Assembly (NCBI GenBank): GCA_963826515.1
Contig: CAWGXI010000018.1
Span: 1-64,000, forward strand
Length of the DNA stretch: 64,000 bases
Source of the DNA: DATFVJ01 sp963826515
GTDB lineage: Bacteria > Actinomycetota > Actinomycetes > Streptosporangiales > Streptosporangiaceae
Direction of reading: 5' to 3'
A program made the position numbers and the translations under genes. How positions within the stretch are numbered: the first letter of the stretch is position 1; each line of letters starts with the position of its first letter. The notes under the pieces are model-generated. The model had not been told where the DNA came from. It made no database searches and saw nothing but the letters and a program-made list of their open reading frames with translations. Shown here piece by piece: positions 24,087-33,538 of the stretch.

Positions 24087-24512
24087 GTGACCGATACCGA
24101 CACCATCGCCGAGCACATGCTTGCCACCTACGACACCATCACCGTCGTAGGTGCCAGTGCCGCTCCAGCGAAGGCAGCGCACTACGTCCCCGCGCACATG
24201 CAGCAGCACGGATGGCGCATCATCCCGGTCAACCTGCACGCCGACACGATTCTCGGCGAGCGTGTCTACCGGAAGCTCCCAGATGTCCCCGTGCAGATTG
24301 GCCTGGTCAATGTATTCAGGCCACCCGGGCAGACGCCGGATATCGCCCGCCAGGCTGTGGCAGCGGGCGCAACGGCCTTGTGGCTGCAACTCGGCATCGC
24401 GTCGCAGGAGGCCCGTGCCATCGCTGAGGAGGCCGGGCTGCTCTACGTAGAAGATCGCTGCTTGATCATCGAACAACGCCGCCTGAAGCTGCAAGCACCC
24501 AGCCCGCGGTAA
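24087..24512 (+). CDS. CoA-binding domain protein (YccU-like)
   Basis: 141 residues from a GTG at 24087 (VTDTDTIAEHMLATYDTITV). A single Rossmann CoA-binding domain: TITVVGASAAPAKAAHYVPA near the N-terminus, GWRIIPVNLHADTILGERVY, the strand IGLVNVFRPP and ATALWLQLGIASQEARAIAE, ending with VEDRCLIIEQRRL. The conserved ED-R-C pattern near the end is typical. These proteins bind CoA or a related nucleotide; the cellular role is not established. Complete. Confidence 0.88.
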   Translation: MTDTDTIAEHMLATYDTITVVGASAAPAKAAHYVPAHMQQHGWRIIPVNLHADTILGERVYRKLPDVPVQIGLVNVFRPPGQTPDIARQAVAAGATALWLQLGIASQEARAIAEEAGLLYVEDRCLIIEQRRLKLQAPSPR

Positions 24513-24670
24513 CCAACCTGGCAGGCCAGCCGCGTCAGGCGCGCGCCCCGCATCATGAGCGGGCATCGATCGACGACCTTCTCGGCCTGGTATCGGGTCG
24601 CGTACCCGGTCGCGGTAGCCGCTACAACATCCACATCCGGGACAACCGGTCTTCTCAAACACCTTCCGGC

Positions 24671-24796
24671 GGCATGAGAGTGAAACCTCGGGGTGCGCTC
24701 AATGAGCAGCCATGATGGCGAAATCGTGCAGGCCCACGTGAGATCTGGGATATGTGCCGCTTAACGCGCCGCGGGCTCGAGCAGGAAAAATACATC
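24671..24796. repeat. Dispersed repeat element, copy A
   Basis: About 126 bp beginning GGCATGAGAGTGAAACCTCG and running through AATGAGCAGCCATGATGGCG to CTCGAGCAGGAAAAATAC. The same sequence recurs at 35262-35392 (nearly full length) and 32076-32130 (first 55 bp). The right part here is the 3' end of the leftward GyrI-like gene, so the repeat includes gene tail plus downstream flank. Confidence 0.85.
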
Positions 24797-25009
24797 GGTT
24801 CGCCGCTTCACGGGATCGTCGTCCCAGTCGCCATAGATTTCCCAGTTCACTCCGGCAGGCCGGCGTCCGTTGTCCGTGCACCACTGTTCCAGTGCCTCGT
24901 ATGCGCCAGCCAGGTCCGAATACTCGCCGTGATGAACCGTCGCGGCCACGTCGCCCGACGGCGTGGACACGCGCCGGACTTCGCCGCGGTCTGCGGAATC
25001 CGTGAACAC
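24761..25009 (-). pseudogene. GyrI-like effector-binding domain, N-terminally truncated
   Basis: Up to 82 residues forming the C-terminal half of a GyrI-like/AraC-type small-molecule binding domain: GDVAATVHHGEYSDLAGAYE, ALEQWCTDNGRRPAG, NWEIYGDWDDDPVKRRTDVF and the terminal FLLEPAAR. The first half of the domain and any DNA-binding domain are missing. An IS110 remnant begins immediately upstream (25020-25226) and probably caused the truncation. A piece of the 3' end of a second copy is present in the repeat at 35.3 kb. Confidence 0.75.
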
Positions 25010-25019
25010 CTCGACACCG

Positions 25020-25226
25020 GCGTCACGTCGACCGGCAGATCCGCCACCACGTCGGCAAGCTCGGCGGCCTCGGCTTCGAAGTCACCCTCGCACGCCTCCC
25101 CAGCCCCGACCCCGATCCCAGCGGAACAGGCAGCCAGGCCGCCTGAGCAGCGCCGGCACCGAACCCGGCTCCGCAAGCTCCGCCGGGTGCTGCCGCGCGC
25201 CCAGCTGGGGTCTCATTTCGGGTTAG
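25020..25226 (+). mobile_element. IS110-family element, 3' end remnant
   Basis: The plus strand gives RRQIRHHVGKLGGLGFEVTL to a stop at 25144-25146, the C-terminus of an IS110 transposase (compare KIACHVRELEELGLEVTLCR of the intact copy). The following GAACCCGGCTCCGCAAGCTC … GTCTCATTTCGGG matches the flank at 2238-2311. Rest of element absent. 25227-25553 holds no recognisable gene. Confidence 0.75.
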
Positions 25227-25553
25227 TCGCTATGGTTGGCAGTGCCGAACCAGATTGGCTGATCTGCGCGCAGCACCTACGTCCAGCGAGGGCGTGATCA
25301 GCGATAAAGACCCAACGTGCGCTCTTTGCCCGCCCCGCCCTGCTCGGGGGCCAACGGCTCCATTGCAACGTTCTCTACTGGCCGACCTGTGAAGCATGTT
25401 GGCCGAAGTGGTTAGCGGATGTGCAGACGAGGCGATCGGCGCGCCTGATCGGTATTGGCTAAGGCTGTCTGGAACGACTGCCGCTCAACAGGAAGAAGAA
25501 CCGCAGGTCGTTCAGCCCGGCCCAGATGTTGAAACGTCACCGTTCCCGGTGCC

Positions 25554-26774
25554 GTGGTTCTGCCGCATACTGGTCCGGTGGAACCGGCAGCTGATTTCGT
25601 CGGGGGGCAGATCCAGCCCCCCGCGGGCCGCCGCAGGCGGGCACGCCGCCCGCGGTTAGCAGGGCCATCCGACCAGGCCCTGCACCGGCTGGCCGGCTGG
25701 TATGCGATCGCCCTGCGCCTCGGCGGCGCGGTCTTGTTCACCGCGGTAGCCGTGCTGGCCGCAACGAAGCAGATCTCCGGCTGGTGGCTGGGCGCGCCGC
25801 TGACTGCGCTGTGCTTGTGGTCAGCCTTCTTCACCTGGCGGGTCCGGCGGTCCGGGTTGACGCCGACCGTGGTACTGGCCGACGCCGCGGTTATCTCGGC
25901 GCTGGTGCTGGCGCAGCAGCACCTGGTCCCGGCCGTGCTGATCAAGGACAGCACGACCTGGATGCTCCCGCTGGCCTGCACGTCGGTGTACATCCTGCAG
26001 ATCGCGCTGCCGCCGTGGCTCGGGCTGCCCGGGGCCGCGATCGTGGTCATCGCCTACGGGCTCAGCGTCGGCCACCCGGCCGATGCCTGGCTGCTGGTGG
26101 TGGAGACGATCGTCGCCGCCGGGCTGGTGACGGTGATCCGCGGCGGCGCCCGGCAAGCGGACGCGATCGTCGCCGCCGGCCTGGAGACCGAGCGGCAGAT
26201 CCGGGCCGAGGAGGCGCGGCGCGCTGACGAGCGAGAGCAGCACCGCCAGCTGCACGACACCGTCCTGTCGACCCTGACCATGGTCGCGGCCGGCGCCTTT
26301 GCCGAACCGTCCCCGGCGCTGACCGCGCAGGCGGCCCGGGACCTGCGCGTGCTGCAAGGGCTCGCGGGCGCCCCGGCCGTGCCGGGCGGGTTGGCGCCGC
26401 TAACTGACCTGAGACCGAAGCTGGAGCGGACTGCGGCCAGCACCGATGACCTGGCCGTGCGGCTGAAGCTCGTCCCGGTCACGCTGCCGTCTCCGGTCGC
26501 GGATCAGCTCGTCGCCTCCGTCGGCGAGGCGCTGCGCAACGTCGAGCGGCACGCCGGAACCGGCCAGGCGGAAGTGACCGTCACCGGCGGTGCGGGCTGG
26601 GCGGTCGTCAAGATCACTGACCGCGGCCGCGGGTTCGACCCGGCCGCCACCCCGCCATCCCGCCGGGGCATCCGCGAGTCGATCACCGGGCGGATGCTGG
26701 CGGCCGGCGGCCGGGCCGCGATCGCCAGCCGTCCCGGCGCGGGCACGACCGTCACCGTGAGCTGGCCGGCATGA
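25554..26774 (+). CDS. Membrane sensor histidine kinase (NarL-type)
   Basis: 406 residues, GTG start at 25554 (another GTG at 25578 possible). Hydrophobic segments at about 53-70, 77-95, 107-125, 138-170 and 178-195 make a 5-6 helix membrane sensor. A coiled linker leads to the phosphorylation site QHRQLHDTVLSTLTMVA with His234. The HATPase part has SVGEALRNVERHAG (N-box), ITDRGRGFDP (G1) and GAGTTVTVSW (G2). Stop overlaps the next gene by ATGA. With the two following genes it makes a signalling operon; signal unknown. Confidence 0.9.
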   Translation: MVLPHTGPVEPAADFVGGQIQPPAGRRRRARRPRLAGPSDQALHRLAGWYAIALRLGGAVLFTAVAVLAATKQISGWWLGAPLTALCLWSAFFTWRVRRSGLTPTVVLADAAVISALVLAQQHLVPAVLIKDSTTWMLPLACTSVYILQIALPPWLGLPGAAIVVIAYGLSVGHPADAWLLVVETIVAAGLVTVIRGGARQADAIVAAGLETERQIRAEEARRADEREQHRQLHDTVLSTLTMVAAGAFAEPSPALTAQAARDLRVLQGLAGAPAVPGGLAPLTDLRPKLERTAASTDDLAVRLKLVPVTLPSPVADQLVASVGEALRNVERHAGTGQAEVTVTGGAGWAVVKITDRGRGFDPAATPPSRRGIRESITGRMLAAGGRAAIASRPGAGTTVTVSWPA

Positions 26775-27874
26775 CCGCCGTGCAGCCGACGGCGATGATG
26801 TCCGGCCGCTATCAGCGGGCCTTCACCATCGCTGTGGTCTTCCTGGTCGCGGGCTGGCATCTCGCCGGAGCGGGCGGGCAGCTGCTGCATAACCGGCCGG
26901 CCTACGGCTCGTTCGCCTTCCAGTGCGCCATGTGGCTGGTCATGGCGCTGGCGATCACCGCCGGGTCGGTCCTGGTGCTGCGCGGAGCGCCCGGCTGGCG
27001 CCCTGCCTGGGCGGTGGCCGTGATCGCGCTGGCCGCCAGCACGGCAGCGGCGGCGGCCAGCCCGGCCGGCCAGATGCTGGCGGTCAACTGGGCGTGGGGG
27101 AGTGCCGGCTGGACGGGCGTGCTCGTGCTGCTCCGCCGCCGGTTCGCCGAGCTTGCGTGGTTCCTCGCCGCCGAGGCCCTGGCCATCCTGGGCGTGCAGG
27201 TGCGGGACGGGCTGCACCGCACCGACCTGGCCGGGTTCCTCGCCGTGCTGGCCTGGTCGACCGGCGCCCAGGTGGCCGTCGCCGCCGGGGTCAGGGCGCT
27301 GGATGCCGCCGCAGGCCAGGCCGCCGCGGCGGCGCGGAGTGAGCACGCCGCGCGCGAGCGGGCCGCCACCGCGGAGATCATCCGGGCCGCCCGGCACGCC
27401 CGCTGGCTGGTGCTGCAGGAAAGTGCCGTCCCGCTGGTCGCCGAGCTGGCGGCGGGGACGGCTGACCCGGGCGACGCGCAGGTGCGCATCAGGTGCGCGG
27501 TCCAGGCGGCCCGGCTGCGCCGGCTGCTGGCCGAGGGCGATGAGGTACCCGGATCGCTGGTGCACGAACTGCACGCGAGTGCCGACGTGGCCGAGCGGCG
27601 CGGGGTTGCCGTCGAGATCGAGACGGCCGGGCCGCTGCCGCAGGTGCCCGGCCCGGCCCGGCGGGTGATCACCGACGCTGCCATCGCGATCCTGACCGCC
27701 GCGCGCAGCCAGGCGAGGATCACCCTGGCGGCGGTGGCCGCCGGAATCGCCGTCAGCTTCGTCGCCGATACCGGCGCGGTCGTCCGGCTGCCCGCAGCCG
27801 GCGAGGGGGTCGCCATCGAACAGCAGCAAGACGGAGGCATGCTCTGGGCGGAGGCGCGATGGAACAGCCGGTGA
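26771..27874 (+). CDS. Membrane histidine-kinase-like protein lacking an H-box
   Basis: 367 residues, four-base overlap with the kinase upstream and 16-base overlap with the response regulator downstream. Four or more membrane helices occupy ~18-185 (TIAVVFLVAGWHLAGAGGQL, WLVMALAITAGSVLVL and others). A helical region follows (RAARHARWLVLQESAVPLVA) where a kinase would carry its phospho-accepting His, but no H-D/E motif is present. The C-terminal region (RRVITDAAIAILTAARSQAR, GIAVSFVADTGAVV) resembles a HATPase fold without clear ATP-binding G boxes. Probably a pseudokinase partner modulating the adjacent kinase; inference from position and shape. Confidence 0.7.
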   Translation: MTAVQPTAMMSGRYQRAFTIAVVFLVAGWHLAGAGGQLLHNRPAYGSFAFQCAMWLVMALAITAGSVLVLRGAPGWRPAWAVAVIALAASTAAAAASPAGQMLAVNWAWGSAGWTGVLVLLRRRFAELAWFLAAEALAILGVQVRDGLHRTDLAGFLAVLAWSTGAQVAVAAGVRALDAAAGQAAAAARSEHAARERAATAEIIRAARHARWLVLQESAVPLVAELAAGTADPGDAQVRIRCAVQAARLRRLLAEGDEVPGSLVHELHASADVAERRGVAVEIETAGPLPQVPGPARRVITDAAIAILTAARSQARITLAAVAAGIAVSFVADTGAVVRLPAAGEGVAIEQQQDGGMLWAEARWNSR

Positions 27875-28572
27875 CGGTGGCGATCATCGAAGACCATCCG
27901 GTCGTCACCGAGGGGGTGGCGTCCTGGATCCGGTCCGATCCCGGCCAGCGGGTGCGGCTGGTGCAGACGGCGCGCGACCTGACCGGGCTCCGCGCCGTGC
28001 CGCGGCCGCCGGCCGACGTGGTCATCCTGGACCTGGAGCTGTCCGGCGAGCTGGTCACCACGGAGATCCCCGGGCTGGTGGCGGCCGGATACCGGGTGGT
28101 GGCCTTCTCCGGGCACAGCGATCCGGCGATCGTGATGGAGACGCTGGACAACGGCGCGCACGCCTACGTGTCCAAGGAGGAGGGCCGCGACCATCTGGTC
28201 GAGGCCGTGCTGGCGGCTGCCGCCGACCGGCCGTACGTGACCCGGTCGCAGGCCAGGGCGATGCTCGCCGACCAGCGCCCGGCCCGGCCGGCGCTGTCGG
28301 AGCAGGAGCGGCAGGCGCTGCTGCTGTGGTTCCAGGGCATGTCGAAAGCATCGGTCGGGCGGCGCATGTCGATCAGCGAGAACACGGTCCGGCAGTACAT
28401 CAGCCGCGCGCGCGCCAAGTACGCGGCCACCGGGCGGACCGCGCCGAGCAAGGACGCGCTGCTCGCCCGCGCGATCGAGGACGGCGTGATCAAGCCGGGC
28501 GAGATCATGCCGTACAAGTCATTCGCCCGCGCCTCGGCCGACCGCCCCAGCCTGGGTGCCCCGGGCCGGTGA
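27859..28572 (+). CDS. NarL/FixJ-family response regulator
   Basis: 237 residues, third gene of the overlapping operon. The receiver domain has the acidic pair IIEDHP at ~9-14, phospho-acceptor VVILDLELSG (Asp near 56), the switch Ser in VVAFSGHSD and the conserved Lys in AYVSKEEGRD. The C-terminal output shows ALSEQERQALLLWFQGMSKA and SVGRRMSISENTVRQYISRA, a LuxR-like HTH with atypical wording (LWFQGM in place of the usual L…A.G). Presumably phosphorylated by the kinase at 25554. Confidence 0.9.
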   Translation: MEQPVTVAIIEDHPVVTEGVASWIRSDPGQRVRLVQTARDLTGLRAVPRPPADVVILDLELSGELVTTEIPGLVAAGYRVVAFSGHSDPAIVMETLDNGAHAYVSKEEGRDHLVEAVLAAAADRPYVTRSQARAMLADQRPARPALSEQERQALLLWFQGMSKASVGRRMSISENTVRQYISRARAKYAATGRTAPSKDALLARAIEDGVIKPGEIMPYKSFARASADRPSLGAPGR

Positions 28573-28757
28573 ATGGCCCGGGACACCCAACCCCCCCCGG
28601 AGCTGCCCCCCCCAGGCGAATCGGCCGCAGGCCGACGCCGGGCTGCATGGCCTGGCGCCGCAGCGTCACCAGATCGCGGTCTGGCGCACAGTCAGCATTC
28701 CCGATCGAGGGCGACACTGTCATGACGCCCGATCGGGTGACACGACGGCGGGCTGGG

Positions 28758-28945
28758 CTAGCCGGCGACGAAATCCCGGGCGAGCCGGGGCGGCGCGCAC
28801 GCCAGCCAGCCGTCGGTGATCGCCTCGCGCAGCGCCGCCCCGGTCACTTGCGGCAGCCGGATGAGGACGGCGCGGTAGCCGTCGAAGTGCGGGATCGTGA
28901 AGAAGCTGTCCGAGTGCGCGGCGAGCGCGGCCTCTTGGTCGGCGC
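28758..28945 (-). pseudogene. MmcQ/YjbR-family protein C-terminal fragment
   Basis: Minus strand reads HSDSFFTIPHFDGYRAVLIR, then LPQVTGAALREAITDGWLAC and APPRLARDFVAG before a stop. This is the C-terminal half of a YjbR-like (double-wing DNA-binding-like) protein. The N-terminal half is replaced by transposase sequence beyond 28945. Confidence 0.6.
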
Positions 28946-29230
28946 GGCGAGATCGGCGGTCCTGTTGCCCGAATACCTCAAGTCGATGACCTCGCCCTTA
29001 ACGCTGATAGCCGGCTCCTTGCACCGGTCGCAGGCGATGATCTTCCCGTCCAGGATGACATGCGAGAACCCATCCTTGCTGGCTCGCTCCAGGGCGTCGC
29101 GCAGGTCCGGTGCCCGGGCCGCCAGCACCGCGATGACCTCGCCGAGGTAGCCGTAGGCGGTGGCCCGGGAGATGCCATGATCGCGGGCCAGCGCATCGGC
29201 ACTGGTGCGGTCGCGGAACCACCGCAGGCG
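28940..29230 (-). pseudogene. IS5-type transposase fragment
   Basis: Minus strand: ADALARDHGISRATAYGYLG, then (after a frame change) APDLRDALERASKDGFSHVI, LDGKIIACDRCKEPAISVKG and EVIDLRYSG. This is the HTH plus start of the DDE domain of an IS5/IS1647-like transposase. The catalytic domain is cut off after the first Asp. Confidence 0.65.
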
Positions 29231-29299
29231 GCTCCGTGCGCCACGGCCCGCGGGATCGTGGGATGGCGTGCGGGATGACGAAGGGGATCTCTAGCCCGT

Positions 29300-29520
29300 G
29301 GACGGCCCCCGCTCATCGGGCCGTTCCTGGGGGACGACCCGCCGCAAGAACTCGCCGACACCATGCACGCCGCCTGGGTGTCGTTCGCCACCAACGGCGA
29401 CCCGGGCTGGCCCCAATACGACCTGAGGCGCAGGGCCGCCATGCGCTTCAACACCACCTCACAGGTGGTAGACGATCCCCGATCATGGGAACGGGCCCTG
29501 TGGGAAGGCATCCGCTGGCT
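29300..29520 (+). pseudogene. Carboxylesterase C-terminal fragment
   Basis: Plus strand: LIGPFLGDDPPQELADTMHA, AWVSFATNGDPGWPQYDLRR, FNTTSQVVDDPRSWERALWE. This is the end of a type-B carboxylesterase (para-nitrobenzyl-esterase-like). The catalytic part is absent. Confidence 0.7.
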
Positions 29521-29684
29521 TGCGGGACCGGTAACCCTCGCCGGAAATGTGCCCAGGCGACAGCCAACAACCAAACCGGTCTGCCTCAAACAGGGGTGCC
29601 GGTAAGAAACGTGTCTGCAGGGGCAAGCTAGCGTGACCGTACTGGTCAGACGGGGAAGTTGCCGCTAATGACCCGCCGCGCAAG

Positions 29685-30299
29685 CCCAGGCCGCCGAGCT
29701 GGCCGAGCGGCAGCGCCTGGCCCGCGAGATGCACGACGTGCTGGCCCACTGCCTGTCCGGCCTGGTGCTGAACCTGGAGACGGCCAGGCTGCTCGCGGGC
29801 CAGGGCGGCGCGGACCCGCAGGTCGGCGACGCGATCGGCCGGGCCCACCGGCTGGCCAGCACCGGGCTGGAAGAGGCGCGGCGCGCTATCGGCATGCTCC
29901 GCGATGACGCGCTGCCCGGTCCCGAGCGGCTGGCCGGCCTGGCCGCCGAGTTCGAGCGCGACGCCGGCGTGCCCTGCAAGGTCGCCGTGACCGGCTACAA
30001 CAAGCGGGGCCTGGGCACCGACGGCCGGCTGACCTTATACCGGGTCACACAGGAGGCCCTGACCAAATATCCGCAAACACGCCCGCGCCGGCCAGGTCGA
30101 GATCTGCCTGGCATATGAGCCGGCCGGCACCAGGCTGACCATCGAGGACTTCGACGCCTGCGGCGAACGCCCGGCCCTATCTGATGGGACCGGCTATGGG
30201 CTCACCGGCATGAGAGAACGAGCCGAACTGCTCGGCGGCACACTCACCGCCGGGCCCACCGGCGGCGGGTTCCAGGTCGAACTGTGGATGCCGGCATGA
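29685..30299 (+). pseudogene. Sensor histidine kinase, truncated and frameshifted
   Basis: Carries the cytoplasmic half of a NarL-type kinase: AERQRLAREMHDVLAHCLSG with the phospho-accepting His, then DAIGRAHRLASTGLEEARRA and LTLYRVTQEALT. One extra base near 30068 shifts the frame; in the next frame the ATPase domain continues as NIRKHARAGQVEICLAYEPA, DGTGYGLTGMRERAELLGGT and GFQVELWMPA to the stop at 30297-30299. No membrane or sensor part is present upstream. The stop overlaps the following regulator (ATGA). Confidence 0.85.
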
Positions 30300-30945
30300 A
30301 CACCGCCATCCGCGTCCTGGTGGCCGATGACCAGCGCGTGGTCCGCGAGGGACTCGGCACCCTCCTCGGGCTGCTCGCGGGGGTCGAAGTCGTAGGCGCC
30401 GCAGCCGACGGCGCCGAGGCACTCGCGCTAGCGATCCGCTGCGGCCAGACGTCGTGCTGATGGACCTCCGGATGCCGCACCGCGACGGGGTCGAGGCCAC
30501 CCGCCGCCTTCGCGAACACGACGCCAGCATCAAAGTGCTCGTGCTCACCACCTACACCGATGACCGCTCCGTCATCGACGCACTGCGCGCCGGCGCCCGC
30601 GGTTACCTGACCAAAGACGCCGGCGCGGAGGAAATCCGCGAAGCACTCCAGCGGGTCACCCGCGGCCAGGCCGCCATCGACCCGGCGGTCCAGCACCATC
30701 TGGTCAGCGCCATCGCGACGGGCCCATCCACCGCGGCCACACCGCAACTACCCGCCGGGCTCACACAGCGAGAAGCCGAAGTGCTCGCACTGATCGCCCG
30801 GGGACTGTCGAACATTGAGATCGCCGACCGGCTGGTGGTCAGCGAGACCACAGTAAAGAGCCATGTCAATCATCTCTTCGCCAAGACCGGCGTCCGCGAC
30901 CGGGCCCAAGCCGTCACCTACGCCTACCAGCACGGGCTCAACTGA
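30296..30945 (+). pseudogene. NarL-family response regulator with one frameshift
   Basis: The first ~48 codons read MNTAIRVLVADDQRVVREGL and GVEVVGAAADGAEALALAIR, then a missing base near 30440 produces a stop. The next frame continues PDVVLMDLRMPHRDGVEATR with the phospho-acceptor Asp, VLVLTTYTDD, ARGYLTKDAGAEE (Lys), and a LuxR HTH, LTQREAEVLALIARGLSNIE … SETTVKSHVNHLFAKTGV. Otherwise complete. A one-base sequencing error would explain it; equally, it and its kinase may be decaying together. 30946-31258 holds no gene. Confidence 0.85.
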
Positions 30946-31258
30946 ACCGTCGCCGAAACGTCCCGGACCGTCCCGCAAGGGAGGCTCATCTGTGCTCGCG
31001 ACTCACCTCCCGCGCGGACAATGCGCCCGCGATCATGATCACGCGTTGTGAGTGCGAACTACTTTCGGCATGACCGAGCGCGCGATACGCGGCATGAGCG
31101 GTCAGCGTGGGTCTTCGAATAGTGGCCGTAGAACCGGCGTCCATGGTCAACAGGTCATCTGAGTGGGTCCGCGTGGACGCTGTTCCCCCGGTTTTCTGTA
31201 GGGTGCGTTGTCAGACGACTGCTCCGTACGGCAGGCGCTGGTTGTGAGGAAGGTGCCG

Positions 31259-32042
31259 ATGCATCCGATCAGTGACGACCGGATTTATGGCGAGTTGCGT
31301 GCGTGCACGGCGGAGCTCGCCGAGATCGTCAGCGGCGACCTGGCGCGTCCGGTGCCGACCTGCCCGGAGTGGACGTTCCGGCAGCTGGCCACGCACGTCG
31401 GCCGGGGTCACCGGTGGGCGGCCGAGATTGTGGCCACCCGGGCGGCCGAGGCCATCCCGTTGCGCCAGGTGCCGGACGGGAAGCTGCCCGACGATCCGGC
31501 GCGGCACGTGGAGTGGCTCAACGCCGCAGCGGCCCGGGTCATCGCGGCGGTAACGGCCGCCCGGGGCGATCTGGTGTGGACGTTCCTCGGCACGGGGCCG
31601 GCGCTTCTGGGCACGCCGCCGGGCACACGAGGTCGCGGTGCACCTTGCGGACGCGCAGCTGGCAACCGGTCGTGACGTGGACCTTGCCGCCGACCTCGCC
31701 GCGGACGGGGTCGACGAATGGCTCGGCCTCATCGCCGCGGGCACGGAACGCCCCACCGAACTGGCGCGGGCACAATCGCAACCACTGCGCGGGGACGGGC
31801 ACACCCTGCATTTCCACGCCTCCGACGACGGATTGGACGGCGCCGGGGAGTGGCTGGTCCGGCGGACGCCGTCCCGCATCACGGTCGAGCCTGGTCACGC
31901 CACGGCCGATGTCGCTGTCCGGGGGCCCGCAGTCCGCCTGCTGCTCGTGCTCACACGCCGCCTGCCGCCTTCCGACCCTGCCATCGAGATCCTCGGCGAC
32001 CACACGCTCTTCACCGACTGGCTCGACCACACGCCATTCTGA
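31259..32042 (+). pseudogene. Maleylpyruvate isomerase-family (mycothiol-dependent) protein, frameshifted
   Basis: Start ATG at 31259 after AGGAAGGTG. The first frame (MHPISDDRIYGELRACTAEL, CPEWTFRQLATHVGRGHRWA with a metal-binding-type His) runs to about 31610, where a deletion shifts the frame. The next frame continues RFWARRRAHEVAVHLADAQL, DGVDEWLGLIAAGTERP and the C-terminal domain EWLVRRTPSRITVEPGHATA to 32042. The full product would be about 260 residues, a DinB-like mycothiol-dependent enzyme. A second, intact family member lies at 33960. Confidence 0.8.
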
Positions 32043-32075
32043 GACGCCAATCCAAGTAGCCTCGCTCCGCCACGC

Positions 32076-32130
32076 GGCATGAGAGTGAAACCTCAGGGTG
32101 CGCTCAATGAGCAGCCATGATGGCGAAATC
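32076..32130. repeat. Dispersed repeat element, copy B (partial)
   Basis: 55 bp GGCATGAGAGTGAAACCTCA … AGCCATGATGGCGAAATC matching the first part of the copies at 24671 and 35262. It abuts the promoter region of the DUF1254 gene. Confidence 0.85.
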
Positions 32131-32209
32131 TTCGTTTGCCATTCCGATCCGGTGATGCCTGGGCGGTTTTCCTGGCACACTCGGCGCGAAGACGGTCGGT
32201 AGGTGTGCG

Positions 32210-33328
32210 GTGAGCACAGCGGGCGAGGCTGCTGATGGACGGGTGCGGGTCGACGCGGCGAATTTCGTTCGGGCCGAGTCCGATAGGTACTTCGACTCCC
32301 TGCTGGCCACGGCGGGCGGGCTGGGCCGCTGGCATCACATTCGGGAGCCAGCGCCGGTTGACGAGCAGCTGGTCGTCCGGATGAACCGGGACACTCTCTA
32401 TAGCTCGGTCATCGTCGACATCAGCGAGGGCGCGGAACTGACGATGCCTGAGGCCGGCGGGCGCTATCGGACCGCAATGGTAGTCGACCAAGATCACTAC
32501 ATCGGCAAGGTCTGTGACCGTCCGGGACTCCACCGGCTCGAGCCGGACGAGTTCGGCACCCCTTGGGTCGCGGTCGCCGTTCGCACGCTGGTCGATCCCG
32601 CCGGCCCCGAGGACTTGACGGCGGTGGCCGCGCTGCAGGACCGCCTGGCGGTGACTGCCAGATCGGCGAAGCCCGTCACACATCCGGCGTGGGACGCGCA
32701 GAGCCTGGCGAGCACCCGCAAGCCGCTGCTGGAACTCGCCTGCGGGCTCGCTCATATGAGGGGCGCGTTCGGCTCCCGGCAGCAGACCGATCCGATCGCG
32801 CACCTGCTGGCGACAGCCGCGGGATGGGGCGGCCTCTCCGAAGACCAGACGATCTACCTCGGCGTCGAACCCGGCCTGCCCGCCCAGCACTACAGCCTGA
32901 CTGTCAGCGCGGTGCCGGTGCGCGGCTTCTGGTCGGTCAGCGTCTACAACCGCGACGGCTACTTTCAGGAGAACGAGCAGGGCCGCTACTCCGTCAACAG
33001 CGCCACCGCTGTGCCGAACGGCGATGGGTCGGTGATCATCGACTTCGGCGGCGACCCGGATCTGCCCAACCAGATCCCGATCATGGATGGGTGGAACTAT
33101 ACGGTGCGGCTGTATCAGCCCGAGCCGAGCCTGAGCTTCTCAACGGCAGGTGGACATTCCCGGCCCTCGATCAGCTGCGGTGACCAACAACAAAATCGAC
33201 TAACACACACTCAATTCCTCAATTCAGGCATGTGCGGTCGGTCGACCCAGAACACCCTTGGCGGCTCGCCCACGCGCGCAGAACGACCTCATCTGTGCGC
33301 CCAACCGCGTCCAGCACCAAACCGTTGA
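32210..33328 (+). CDS. DUF1254/DUF1214-domain protein
   Basis: GTG start at 32210. The N-terminal DUF1254 part shows VDAANFVRAESDRYFDSLLA, VVRMNRDTLYSSVIVDIS and YRTAMVVDQDHY. The C-terminal DUF1214 part shows HYSLTVSAVPVRGFWSVSVY, NRDGYFQENEQGRYSVNS and PIMDGWNYTVRLYQPEP. A base appears missing near 33132: the other frame reads ELLNGRWTFPALDQLR and stops at 33180-33182, which is the normal family end. As sequenced, the protein therefore gains about 48 unrelated residues up to 33328. Function of the family is not settled; the core is intact. No gene is evident in 33329-33538. Confidence 0.82.
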   Translation: MSTAGEAADGRVRVDAANFVRAESDRYFDSLLATAGGLGRWHHIREPAPVDEQLVVRMNRDTLYSSVIVDISEGAELTMPEAGGRYRTAMVVDQDHYIGKVCDRPGLHRLEPDEFGTPWVAVAVRTLVDPAGPEDLTAVAALQDRLAVTARSAKPVTHPAWDAQSLASTRKPLLELACGLAHMRGAFGSRQQTDPIAHLLATAAGWGGLSEDQTIYLGVEPGLPAQHYSLTVSAVPVRGFWSVSVYNRDGYFQENEQGRYSVNSATAVPNGDGSVIIDFGGDPDLPNQIPIMDGWNYTVRLYQPEPSLSFSTAGGHSRPSISCGDQQQNRLTHTQFLNSGMCGRSTQNTLGGSPTRAERPHLCAQPRPAPNR

Positions 33329-33538
33329 TTCCGCCCATATCGGCTCGGCGTGCGTTCTCCCCGACTTTTCTATCACTCAGCGTGATGCCATCTATCGACG
33401 TAGCCAGATGGTGATCGACTCGGTGCGGCGTGACGGGGCCTCGTGGAGTCCGCGTGCTGGCCCGGTGCCGCCGGTAACCGCCGAAGAGGAAGACCTAGAG
33501 GCTGCCCTGCCGTGAGTCCGCCGCGTTCGCGTTGGGAC

